This document shows positions 1 through 8,966 of a DNA stretch of 64,000 nt, one piece after another (within the stretch, counting starts at the first letter, position 1; every line of letters starts with the position of its first letter). Position numbers and translations under genes: made by a program. The notes under the pieces were generated by a model. That model saw nothing but the letters and a program-made list of their open reading frames with translations, was not told where the DNA came from and searched no databases. The stretch comes from Flavobacterium phycosphaerae. GTDB taxonomy: Bacteria > Bacteroidota > Bacteroidia > Flavobacteriales > Flavobacteriaceae. The stretch covers positions 1,208,501 to 1,272,500 of the forward strand of contig NZ_JAAATZ010000001.1 of assembly GCF_010119235.1 (NCBI RefSeq). The letters run 5' to 3'.

Positions 1-1874
1 TTGTTCTCAAAAGGGTAATGCCATTGTGCATAAGGCATAGCGCCACTATCGAACCAAACATCAATCAAATCGCTTTCGCGTTTCATCGGTTTACCTGATG
101 GAGAAACTAAAGTGATATTGTCAACTACATTTTTGTGTAAATCCACCAAATCATAATTTTCCTCACTCATGTTCCCGATTTCAAAACCTTTGAAAGGATT
201 GGTAGTTTCAACACCGGCAGCGATAGCTTTTTCGATGGCATTATACAGTTCTTCTACCGAACCGATAAGCACTTCTTCCTGCTTGTCTTCGGTTCGCCAA
301 ATAGGCAACGGAATACCCCAATATCTTGAACGCGACAAGTTCCAGTCGTTGGCATTTTTCAACCAGTTCCCGAAACGGCCTTCACCGGTGGCTTTCGGTT
401 TCCAATTAATAGTATCGTTTAAGTCGAACATTCGGTCTTTAACATCGGTTACTTTGATAAACCACGAATCTAACGGATAGTAAAGCAACGGCTCGTCGGT
501 TCTCCAACTGTGTGGGTAACTGTGCACGTATTTCTCAACTTTAAACGCTTTATTTTCTTCTTTTAACTGAATAGCAATTTCCACATCAACGGAACGCTCC
601 GGTGCTTCGCTTGCTTCATAGTATTCATTCTTTACATATTTCCCGGAGTAATCACCCAAACCTTGAATAAATCTACCTTGTAAATCAACTAACGGTACAG
701 CATTTCCAATTTCATCCAAGACTAACATTGGCGGTACTTCCGGTGTTGCTTCTTTGGCTACTTTGGCATCATCGGCACCAAACGTTGGGGCTGTGTGTAC
801 AATACCGGTACCGTCCTCTGTAGTAACAAAGTCTCCCGAGATAACCCTAAAGGCATTCTCCGGGTTTTGGTATGGCAAAACCAATGGCATCAACTGTTCG
901 TAACGTATTCCGACTAAATCAATTCCTTTAGCTTCTGCTAAAATTTGGTACGGTATTTTTTTGTCATCGGCTTTATAATTGGCAAAATCAGCTTCACTTT
1001 CGGCCACAACATATTTTCCGGCAAATTGTTTTCCGACTAAATTCTTAGCCAAAACTACATTCACGGGTTCAAACGTGTATTGGTTAAAAGTTTTTACCAA
1101 AACATACTCAATCTTTGGCCCAACTGTCAAGGCGGTGTTGCTTGGTAACGTCCATGGGGTGGTGGTCCAAGCTAATATGTGAATATCGCCAAATCCTTGA
1201 AGGAAGCTTGGCAATGTTTCTTGTTTTGTTTTGAATTGTGCTACTACGGTGGTGTCAGTTACATCGCGGTAACTTCCCGGTTGGTTTACTTCGTGTGAGG
1301 ATAATCCGGTTCCGGCTTTTGGCGAATACGGTTGAATGGTGTAGCCTTTGTATAACAAGCCTTTGTCATAGATTTGTTTCAGCAACCACCATACACTTTC
1401 CATGTATTTGGATTTGTAAGTCACATACGGATCCTCCATATCTACCCAGTAGCCCATTTTTTCGGTCAGGTCATTCCACACATCTGTATAACGCATAACG
1501 GTTCGTTTACACGCTTCGTTGTATTCTTCGATGGAAATGGTTTTTCCGATGTCTTCTTTGGTAATGCCTAATTCTTTTTCGGTACCCAATTCTACCGGTA
1601 GACCGTGAGTGTCCCAGCCTGCTTTACGCTTTACTTGGAACCCTTTTTGGGTTTTATAACGACAAAAAATATCTTTAATGGCACGCGCCATCACGTGGTG
1701 AATTCCGGGTAATCCATTGGCAGACGGAGGCCCTTCAAAAAACACATAAGGCGTAGCCCCTTCACGCGAGGTTATGCTTTGTTCAAAGACGTTATTTTTT
1801 TTCCAAAAATCAAGAACTTCAGACGCTACCGTTGGCAGGTCAAGTCCTTTGTATTCAGTAAACTTAGTACTCAT
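1..1874 (-). CDS. ileS: Isoleucyl-tRNA synthetase, N-terminal part (gene runs off the window)
   Basis: Charges tRNA-Ile with isoleucine in the cytoplasm. The visible 624 codons start at the ATG whose A is position 1874 and stay open to the window edge, so the C-terminal part lies outside. Seen in order: the class I signature GLPGIHH (HIGH-motif equivalent) after PPSAN near residue 48, the CP1 editing domain with GDFVTTEDGTGIVHTAP, the DWNLSRSRYWGIPLPIW block, and VWFDSGAMPYAQW at the edge. The KMSKS loop would be just beyond the window. The order of motifs is diagnostic for IleS rather than ValRS or LeuRS. Only a short AT-rich stretch separates it from recO upstream of its start. Confidence 0.97.
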   Translation of the reverse strand, partial: MSTKFTEYKGLDLPTVASEVLDFWKKNNVFEQSITSREGATPYVFFEGPPSANGLPGIHHVMARAIKDIFCRYKTQKGFQVKRKAGWDTHGLPVELGTEKELGITKEDIGKTISIEEYNEACKRTVMRYTDVWNDLTEKMGYWVDMEDPYVTYKSKYMESVWWLLKQIYDKGLLYKGYTIQPYSPKAGTGLSSHEVNQPGSYRDVTDTTVVAQFKTKQETLPSFLQGFGDIHILAWTTTPWTLPSNTALTVGPKIEYVLVKTFNQYTFEPVNVVLAKNLVGKQFAGKYVVAESEADFANYKADDKKIPYQILAEAKGIDLVGIRYEQLMPLVLPYQNPENAFRVISGDFVTTEDGTGIVHTAPTFGADDAKVAKEATPEVPPMLVLDEIGNAVPLVDLQGRFIQGLGDYSGKYVKNEYYEASEAPERSVDVEIAIQLKEENKAFKVEKYVHSYPHSWRTDEPLLYYPLDSWFIKVTDVKDRMFDLNDTINWKPKATGEGRFGNWLKNANDWNLSRSRYWGIPLPIWRTEDKQEEVLIGSVEELYNAIEKAIAAGVETTNPFKGFEIGNMSEENYDLVDLHKNVVDNITLVSPSGKPMKRESDLIDVWFDSGAMPYAQWHYPFEN

Positions 1875-1967
1875 TTTTGTCGTTTTCTTAAATCAGTTTG
1901 CGAAAGTAAGGAATTTTGATAAAAGAGAATAGAAAATAGACAAAAGGAATAGATTTTTACTAAAAAA

Positions 1968-2681
1968 TTAAGCAAATACCTCTTTCAAAACTTCGAGTGA
2001 TTTGGGATTTTTAAATCCGGCAAGATGTGTAGTGTAATAACTGAGCAAGATTTTGAGCAAGATCTGGCGTTCCACACCGGAAAAGACTTTTTGATCGGAG
2101 TCAAACTTTAAATCGATTAGCCTTTTAAACAGATGGGTTTCATGTTCGCTTAAGCAACCGGTTCCTAAAGTGGAGGTAAAAAAACCTTCTTTAACTTCGA
2201 AAAAGTTACCGTCTGTTTCTGTTGTATCGGGATAAAAACCAAGAAATTTAGTCATTTCCAACATCAAAATTAAATGAAAATTAGCCATGTCATCATGTGC
2301 ATCGAGCCAAAGCAAAGCCGATTCCAGAAACAAAAAAAGGTTTTCATTTTTCTCTTCTTCGTGTATGCTGTGGTGCATGATTTCGGAAAGAAACATTACG
2401 ATAGTGCTTTTAACAATGTCGTTGCTGATGGTTTGGTAAGCATGAGCCAGTTTGATTTCCTTGAAATGCTCGAGTGTCCCTTTGTTTTTGTGATTGGCTT
2501 CGATTTCGAGTATCGTCAACGGTTGAAAATAAGCGATTTTTTGATTTGATTTTTTGGCCGAAAAGGCATTGGGAACAAAATAACTTTTCAAGCCGTCGGA
2601 GTGGGTCAGGCATTTTACTATCAGGCTTTTTTCCTGATACTTTAATGAAGAAATGACGATAGCTTTAGTTTTGACTAGCAT
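1968..2681 (-). CDS. recO: DNA repair protein RecO
   Basis: RecO mediates loading of RecA onto SSB-coated single-stranded DNA in the RecFOR recombination pathway. The 237-residue product has the RecO N-terminal OB-fold pattern (MLVKTKAIVISSLKYQEKS, then a segment ending FVPNAFSAKK) and a helical C-terminal part with GCLSEHETHLFKRLI, of the family's usual length. The zinc-binding cysteines found in some RecO proteins are absent; only two cysteines are present and they are not clustered. It lies downstream of the porZ-like gene in the opposite direction of numbering and may be transcribed with it or alone. Confidence 0.9.
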   Translation of the reverse strand: MLVKTKAIVISSLKYQEKSLIVKCLTHSDGLKSYFVPNAFSAKKSNQKIAYFQPLTILEIEANHKNKGTLEHFKEIKLAHAYQTISNDIVKSTIVMFLSEIMHHSIHEEEKNENLFLFLESALLWLDAHDDMANFHLILMLEMTKFLGFYPDTTETDGNFFEVKEGFFTSTLGTGCLSEHETHLFKRLIDLKFDSDQKVFSGVERQILLKILLSYYTTHLAGFKNPKSLEVLKEVFA

Positions 2682-2700
2682 TAGTTAATTACGAATTTAG

Positions 2701-2732
2701 AATTATGAATTACGAGTTATTAATTCATAATT
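2701..2732. repeat. AT-only inverted repeat in the recO-porZ spacer
   Basis: Two perfect 12-bp arms (aattatgaatta at 2701-2712 and taattcataatt at 2721-2732) are separated by 8 nt. The spacer sits after the stop codon of the upstream-transcribed porZ-like gene and just before recO. A related string of ataattcataact-type words occurs before recJ at 37459-37492. It may act as a weak hairpin or simply be a dispersed AT-rich spacer word. Confidence 0.6.
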
Positions 2733-2738
2733 TGTAAT

Positions 2739-5033
2739 TTATCTTATTATCATCACTTTTTTAACTGTGGTATCGCTTCCGTCTTCGGCGGCAACAAAAA
2801 TCATATACACTCCAGAAGCTACGCGGTATTTGCCAAAAGCGGTGGTATCCCACTCAATGGTTCCGCCTTCTGAAGTAGTTTCATAAACTAAATTACCTTC
2901 AATATCGGTGATTTTGATATTAGCTTTTGAAACCAGTCCGGCAATTTTAACTGTTCCCACAAATTCGGGGCGCACCGGATTGGGGTATACATATACTTCG
3001 CTCAAATCATCGGCCGGTTTTGTTGAGGTTCCCTGAAAAGAAACCATTCCTTTATCGGTGGCAAAAAAAACTTCACCGGTAGCAGCATTAATATCGATAT
3101 CATTAATTACATCGCTGGGCAGAGGTGAATTGTCTTTAGTAAAATGATAAATAGTTTGTTGTCCGTCGGAAGAAAAAAGAAAGACACCGGAGTCAGCCGT
3201 TCCTATCCATTTTTGATTGGAGCCGTTAACCACGATATCGGTTATAAATTGCTCGTATAAAAGTTCTTGTGCTAAATTGTCTTCCAATATAATTATGGCA
3301 TTAGCTTTCATTTGTTCGTCAGAGGTAAAACTATTAACGCTTGGTAACACTCTTAATCCTTGCAAGGTTCCTATCCAAAGTTGGTTTCGGTTATCAATAG
3401 CGAGTGCTCGGACATCTGCTACGGGAAGATTACCGAGTGTTTCTCCGGCCGATATTTTTTTGAAAACATTACCATTTTCATTAAACGCAACAACACCATC
3501 AGTTGTGGTGCAAATCCATTTTGTGCCGCTTTTATCAATTACCATTCTGCCGAAACGGGCATCAAAATAATTAGTCAAAATGGGAGTCACATCATATGAT
3601 TGCCATTGGTTGTTTGATTTGAGCACTTTAAGAGCATTTTTAACTAAACCATCAGTCATCCATAAATTACCTGCTTTGTCAAAAGCACTCTGTTCAATTC
3701 TGAGATTAGAATCCGGAGCATCAGTTGGAAATACGGATTCTAACCCGCTGTTGGTTTCATTGTAAACAGCAACCAATTGGTCGTCTTCAAATTTTAATAA
3801 CCCTGCGAAATAGGAGCTGACAAAAATTTGATTTTCATTGGAAGGGTTCACAGTAACTCTAACCAAATCAGGAGAGGCACTACCTGAAAGATGAACATCA
3901 CTGTAAGGGATATTTAACCATTGATTGTCGGCATATTTACTAATTCCTTGAAATAATAAAGGATCAGGGTCGTATTGCGAAGTATAATCACCATATACTG
4001 CCCACAGATTGCTTGACGATGTGTTTATAGAAAAAAGATTGTTTCTCACTGGACCATTGGGCATTATGAAATCAAAAGCAAAAGGATTTGAAATAGTTGA
4101 GGTTACTATTCCGTTTTCATTGGTGCCAATATAAATAGTACCGTTGATTGTCGTAGCACAAGTAAAGGTTACCGAAATAGTTGGAACCTGATTGTTGGTA
4201 ATGTGAACGATTTGACTTAAGGTCTGATTAAAAACAAAAACATGGTGCTGAGAGGTTACAATAAGATGATCGGCATTGGCTCTAATGTCTAATCCAGTTT
4301 CACCAACGATTCCGATTTGCTGAAAGAAAGAGCCGTTGTGTTTGTAGATGCCTGAATCCGTATTTAGTCCAATGAGTTGGTTGTTGAATGTTGTAATGCC
4401 GCTCCAAAAACCGTTATCAAAAACCTGCCATTGTGCAAAATCGACTAAGTTGGGGTTGGTTACCGCTGCTTTTCGAATACCGTTATTTTGGGTAACCGCA
4501 TAAATATCGTTGTTGAAAACAGTGGTTTGGTATACTTTAATTTCGGCACCGTTTGGTCCTATGAAATAAGTGTCGCCAAATTCTAAAGTGGCCAATTTGT
4601 ATTGCACAATACCAAAATCACAGGAAACATAGACAATGCCGTTGTATTCCATAAAGTGATTTATTTTTTTGATGTTGGAAGGAATGTTTTTATTGATGAT
4701 GTCTACTACATTCAGCATGCTTCCGTCAGCATCATTGATTACAATCATTAAACCGTTATCATAACCTAATATCGTTTTATTGAAAGTATTGCTGTGGTAC
4801 ATAGCCGAAATGGTTTGTCCGGATAAGCCATCAATGGTATTAATGGTTTTGATGTTACTGGTGCTTGTATTTTTGACAAAAACTGCATTCTCGGCAGCGG
4901 CAAAGAGGGCTGAAGTTGATTCGGAAACATCTTTGATTTGATTGTATGAAAAGTAGCCTTTCCAATTTTGATTTTGTTGGGCAAAACCAATTTGAATACA
5001 GCATAGCAAAAACCACAAATAACATTTTCTCAT
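2739..5033 (-). CDS. porZ: PorZ-like two-beta-propeller protein with T9SS type A sorting domain
   Basis: The 764-residue protein has a Sec signal peptide (cleavage after the AQ near residue 19), then propeller-type repeats typical of two-component-regulator propellers (e.g. KWICTTTDGVVAFNENG, LWIGTLQGLRVL, KWIGTADSGVFLF), then a type A CTD that starts at VYVYPNPVRPEF and ends in VKKVMIIR. This architecture and length match PorZ, a cell-surface T9SS component. In P. gingivalis PorZ delivers anionic LPS to the PorU sortase; that role is from the literature, not from this sequence. A generic secreted propeller protein is the alternative. A TATATTTG box lies 19 nt upstream of the start. Confidence 0.75.
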   Translation of the reverse strand: MRKCYLWFLLCCIQIGFAQQNQNWKGYFSYNQIKDVSESTSALFAAAENAVFVKNTSTSNIKTINTIDGLSGQTISAMYHSNTFNKTILGYDNGLMIVINDADGSMLNVVDIINKNIPSNIKKINHFMEYNGIVYVSCDFGIVQYKLATLEFGDTYFIGPNGAEIKVYQTTVFNNDIYAVTQNNGIRKAAVTNPNLVDFAQWQVFDNGFWSGITTFNNQLIGLNTDSGIYKHNGSFFQQIGIVGETGLDIRANADHLIVTSQHHVFVFNQTLSQIVHITNNQVPTISVTFTCATTINGTIYIGTNENGIVTSTISNPFAFDFIMPNGPVRNNLFSINTSSSNLWAVYGDYTSQYDPDPLLFQGISKYADNQWLNIPYSDVHLSGSASPDLVRVTVNPSNENQIFVSSYFAGLLKFEDDQLVAVYNETNSGLESVFPTDAPDSNLRIEQSAFDKAGNLWMTDGLVKNALKVLKSNNQWQSYDVTPILTNYFDARFGRMVIDKSGTKWICTTTDGVVAFNENGNVFKKISAGETLGNLPVADVRALAIDNRNQLWIGTLQGLRVLPSVNSFTSDEQMKANAIIILEDNLAQELLYEQFITDIVVNGSNQKWIGTADSGVFLFSSDGQQTIYHFTKDNSPLPSDVINDIDINAATGEVFFATDKGMVSFQGTSTKPADDLSEVYVYPNPVRPEFVGTVKIAGLVSKANIKITDIEGNLVYETTSEGGTIEWDTTAFGKYRVASGVYMIFVAAEDGSDTTVKKVMIIR

Positions 5034-5051
5034 TTAAAAAAATTATGCCTA

Positions 5052-5059
5052 CAAATATA
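5052..5059 (-). promoter_or_regulatory. -7 box (TATATTTG) for the porZ-like gene
   Basis: Reads TATATTTG on the minus strand and fits the Bacteroidetes -7 consensus TAnnTTTG. It lies 19 nt before the ATG at 5033. No convincing -33 TTG was found at the usual spacing. Confidence 0.5.
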
Positions 5060-5097
5060 GTATAAACGCAAAAAAAATACTTTTGGTATTTTGACAT

Positions 5098-5130
5098 AAA
5101 AAAATGCCCTCATTACTGAGGACATTTTTC
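5098..5130 (-). terminator. Rho-independent terminator after gdhA
   Basis: A hairpin with outer arms aaaatg/cattttt and inner arms cctca/tgagg around a TTAC loop, followed on the minus strand by a run of T. It lies about 25 nt downstream of the gdhA stop codon. Confidence 0.75.
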
Positions 5131-5155
5131 CGGTTTTGGTTGGATTAATTTTAGT

Positions 5156-6502
<1,347 letters not shown>

Positions 6503-6547
6503 TTATACTATTACTGTTTTTTAAGAAATCGTTTTCGTAAAATCGCA

Positions 6548-6555
6548 CAAATATA
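6548..6555 (-). promoter_or_regulatory. -7 box (TATATTTG) for gdhA
   Basis: TATATTTG on the minus strand about 49 nt upstream of the gdhA ATG. It matches TAnnTTTG; no clear -33 element was seen at 17-23 nt. Confidence 0.45.
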
Positions 6556-6729
6556 CATTTTATTAAAAATGCGTGGTTAATTTTTTTAAAATTCTCAGAA
6601 ATTTTATGTTTATGTTAAGAAATTTTGCAGAAGTCTACACTAATTCTCGTTATTTAAATCTTTCTTTGCTTTTTTTCGTATATAAATCAACAAATTTTTA
6701 TTTTATTTTATAACTGATTGATGTTTTTA

Positions 6730-6737
6730 TATATTTG
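6730..6737 (+). promoter_or_regulatory. -7 box (TATATTTG) before the 6759 gene
   Basis: TATATTTG on the plus strand, 22 nt upstream of the ATG at 6759. Transcription from it would begin near 6744. This excludes the in-frame TTG at 6735 as the start codon, because that TTG lies inside the box. Confidence 0.5.
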
Positions 6738-6758
6738 TCGAGAATTGAACTTATTAGT

Positions 6759-7547
6759 ATGCAAATGCCCAAAAAATTTATCATAACCTCACTATTGCTA
6801 TTTGTTTTTGCAAGTAGTACTTATGCTCAGTTTGGCTTTTCTCATGAAATTGGTGTTATAGCAGGTCCCGTTGCTTTTCAGTCAGATTATGGTGAGCGCC
6901 ATGATTTTGCTACAAATGCCGGAAACACAGGGTATGGTATTGGGCTTATTCACTACTTGAATTTTTCATACAAAGCGGATTGTAATTGTTACACTCCTGA
7001 GACCTATTTTAATGATCACTTTAAATTGAGAAGTGAGCTTTCGTACAACAAGACTAACTTACAGCACTTCGGGCAATGGGTTGATTCTAAAAAAACATCA
7101 TTGTTTGCTCAGCAGTTAAGAGCTATGAAAGGAAGTACTGCAGTTACTAATATTGGAATGCAGTTGGAATTTTTTCCATTAAGTATCAGAGATTTTACGG
7201 CAACTGTCGGTTCGTTTGCCCCTTTTTTCAGTTTAGGAGGGCAATTTAGTTTTTATGATCCGGAAGTGCATTCTGATTTAGGACCCATGAATTCTCCTAT
7301 TTCAACTCCTGATAAATATATGTATGCTACAACCAATCAAGGAGGTACGGTTTGGTCAGTGGTTTCCAGTATAGGTTGTCGTTATAAATTAACGCCGCTT
7401 TCAGATTTAATGGTAGATTTGAGATGGCAGTATTACTTTTCTAACTGGGTAGACGGGATGAATCCTGACCCGAAAAAATATCCTGAAAACAAAGCAAACG
7501 ATTGGAATGTTTGGTTTAATTTCGGCTATATCTATTATCTTCAATAG
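6759..7547 (+). CDS. Flavobacterial outer-membrane beta-barrel-like protein (THC0290_0291-type)
   Basis: A 262-residue secreted protein with a signal peptide (MPKKFIITSLLLFVFASSTYA, cut near the AQ). Alternating aromatic and polar strands follow, and it ends in WNVWFNFGYIYYL, typical of an outer-membrane barrel closing strand. It resembles a Flavobacteriaceae-only family I recall as THC0290_0291; the name is from memory. Relatives next to gdhA have sometimes been labelled glutamate dehydrogenase by proximity, and nothing here supports an enzyme. The start was set at the ATG at 6759 (6765 is also possible) because both follow the promoter box. It converges on hflX with an 11-nt gap. The function is unknown. 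Confidence 0.65.
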   Translation: MQMPKKFIITSLLLFVFASSTYAQFGFSHEIGVIAGPVAFQSDYGERHDFATNAGNTGYGIGLIHYLNFSYKADCNCYTPETYFNDHFKLRSELSYNKTNLQHFGQWVDSKKTSLFAQQLRAMKGSTAVTNIGMQLEFFPLSIRDFTATVGSFAPFFSLGGQFSFYDPEVHSDLGPMNSPISTPDKYMYATTNQGGTVWSVVSSIGCRYKLTPLSDLMVDLRWQYYFSNWVDGMNPDPKKYPENKANDWNVWFNFGYIYYLQ

Positions 7548-7558
7548 TAGATAAGAAG

Positions 7559-8779
7559 TTACTCTTCTATAGCATCTTTATAATCCGGATACAGGAATTT
7601 GTTGTAAGGAAATCTCGTAATGTGAATTTCTCTAACCGCTTCGTATACTTTTTCCCTGAACTCCTCAAAGTTTTCTTTATTAGTTGCAGAAATGAATAAA
7701 GCATTCTTTTTGCCAACGGTGCCCATCCAAGTAGCTTTCCATTCTTCCAGTGTATAATGTTTAGTGGTTTTTTCTGTAATCAAATCATCTGCCTCTATTA
7801 CCAAATGTTTGTAGGCGTCAATTTTATTGAAAACCATAATCGTGGGTTTGTCATTGCTTTTAATGTCCAGTAAAATTTGATTTACCGAAGCGATGTGTTC
7901 TTCAAAATCCGGATGTGAAATATCTACCACATGCAATAGTAAGTCGGCTTCGCGAACTTCGTCCAAAGTACTTTTGAAAGACTCTATTAATTGAGTTGGT
8001 AATTTTCTAATGAATCCTACAGTGTCCGATAATAAAAACGGCAAGTTCTTAATGACTACTTTGCGAACCGTAGTGTCAAGAGTGGCGAATAATTTGTTTT
8101 CTACAAAAACTTCGCTTTTGCTGATGACATTCATCAAAGTGGATTTGCCCACATTGGTATAGCCAACCAAAGCTACTCGAACCATGGCGCCTCGATTGCT
8201 CCTTTGTACTGACATTTGCTTGTCGATGGTTTTGATTTTGTCTTTTAACAATGCAATTCGGTCACGCACAATTCTTCGGTCAGTTTCAATTTCAGTTTCC
8301 CCCGGACCACGTAAACCAATACCTCCTTTTTGACGTTCTAAGTGTGTCCACATTCCGGAAAGTCTCGGCAATAAATATTGACATTGGGCCAATTCTACCT
8401 GAGTTCTGGCATAAGAGGTTTCGGCTCTTTGGGCAAAAATATCTAAGATGAGATTAGTTCTGTCGAGTACTTTACAATCTAAAATTTTAGAAATATTTTT
8501 TTGTTGAGAAGGCGATAATTCGTCATCAAAAATAACCGTAGAGATATTGTTTTCTCGGATATAATAATTGATTTCATCCATTTTCCCGGTACCTAAAAAA
8601 GTCTTAGGATTAGGACGCTCTAATTTTTGAAAAAAGCGTTTGATGACTTCACCGCCGGCCGTAAAAGTTAAAAACTCGAGTTCATCGAGATATTCTTTTA
8701 GTTTTTCCTCATTTTGATTTTGAGTTACGATGCCGACAATTACGGTTCTTTCGAAATTTATAATTTCTTTTTCTAACAT
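7559..8779 (-). CDS. hflX: GTPase HflX
   Basis: A ribosome-associated GTPase that splits or rescues stalled 70S ribosomes under stress. The 406-residue form has the N-terminal HflX domain (FLGTGKMDEI near 61-70, QRAETSYARTQVELAQ, GGIGLRGPGETEIETDRR near 152-169) and a G domain with G1 GYTNVGKST (206-214), G3 DTVGF (252-256) and G4 NKID (318-321). The start is the ATG at 8779. An open frame continues 56 codons further upstream, but that extension is AT-rich, basic, outside the family domain, and contains the -7 box at 8797-8804. Confidence 0.95.
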   Translation of the reverse strand: MLEKEIINFERTVIVGIVTQNQNEEKLKEYLDELEFLTFTAGGEVIKRFFQKLERPNPKTFLGTGKMDEINYYIRENNISTVIFDDELSPSQQKNISKILDCKVLDRTNLILDIFAQRAETSYARTQVELAQCQYLLPRLSGMWTHLERQKGGIGLRGPGETEIETDRRIVRDRIALLKDKIKTIDKQMSVQRSNRGAMVRVALVGYTNVGKSTLMNVISKSEVFVENKLFATLDTTVRKVVIKNLPFLLSDTVGFIRKLPTQLIESFKSTLDEVREADLLLHVVDISHPDFEEHIASVNQILLDIKSNDKPTIMVFNKIDAYKHLVIEADDLITEKTTKHYTLEEWKATWMGTVGKKNALFISATNKENFEEFREKVYEAVREIHITRFPYNKFLYPDYKDAIEE

Positions 8780-8796
8780 TGGGTCTGATTGATTGG

Positions 8797-8804
8797 CAAA
8801 ATTA
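8797..8804 (-). promoter_or_regulatory. -7 box (TAATTTTG) for hflX
   Basis: TAATTTTG on the minus strand, 17 nt upstream of the chosen hflX ATG, fits TAnnTTTG. It supports the shorter HflX start. Confidence 0.45.
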
Positions 8805-8910
8805 GGAATTTGAAATTTAAAAAAACGTGTTAATACTATAAGAAATGGATGAATAAGGTTGTTTATTTTGCCAAAAAAAATATATTTCCTGATTTTTTCA
8901 GAATTTTTAC

Positions 8911-8918
8911 TAAATTTG
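8911..8918 (+). promoter_or_regulatory. -7 box (TAAATTTG) for the adhesin cassette
   Basis: TAAATTTG on the plus strand, 48 nt before the adhesin ATG at 8967, fits TAnnTTTG. No good -33 element. The divergent hflX box is about 110 bp away. Confidence 0.45.
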
Positions 8919-8966
8919 GGCTTCATTATCCAAAAAATTATAATCAAACAACTAAATTTTCATTTC

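Noticed and set aside
8780..8947. 56-codon N-terminal extension of HflX
   Set aside because: It has no family homology by pattern and spans the TAATTTTG promoter box.
8859..8966. Upstream extension of the giant adhesin (36 codons)
   Set aside because: The ATG at 8967 gives a textbook signal peptide, and the extension spans the -7 box at 8911-8918.
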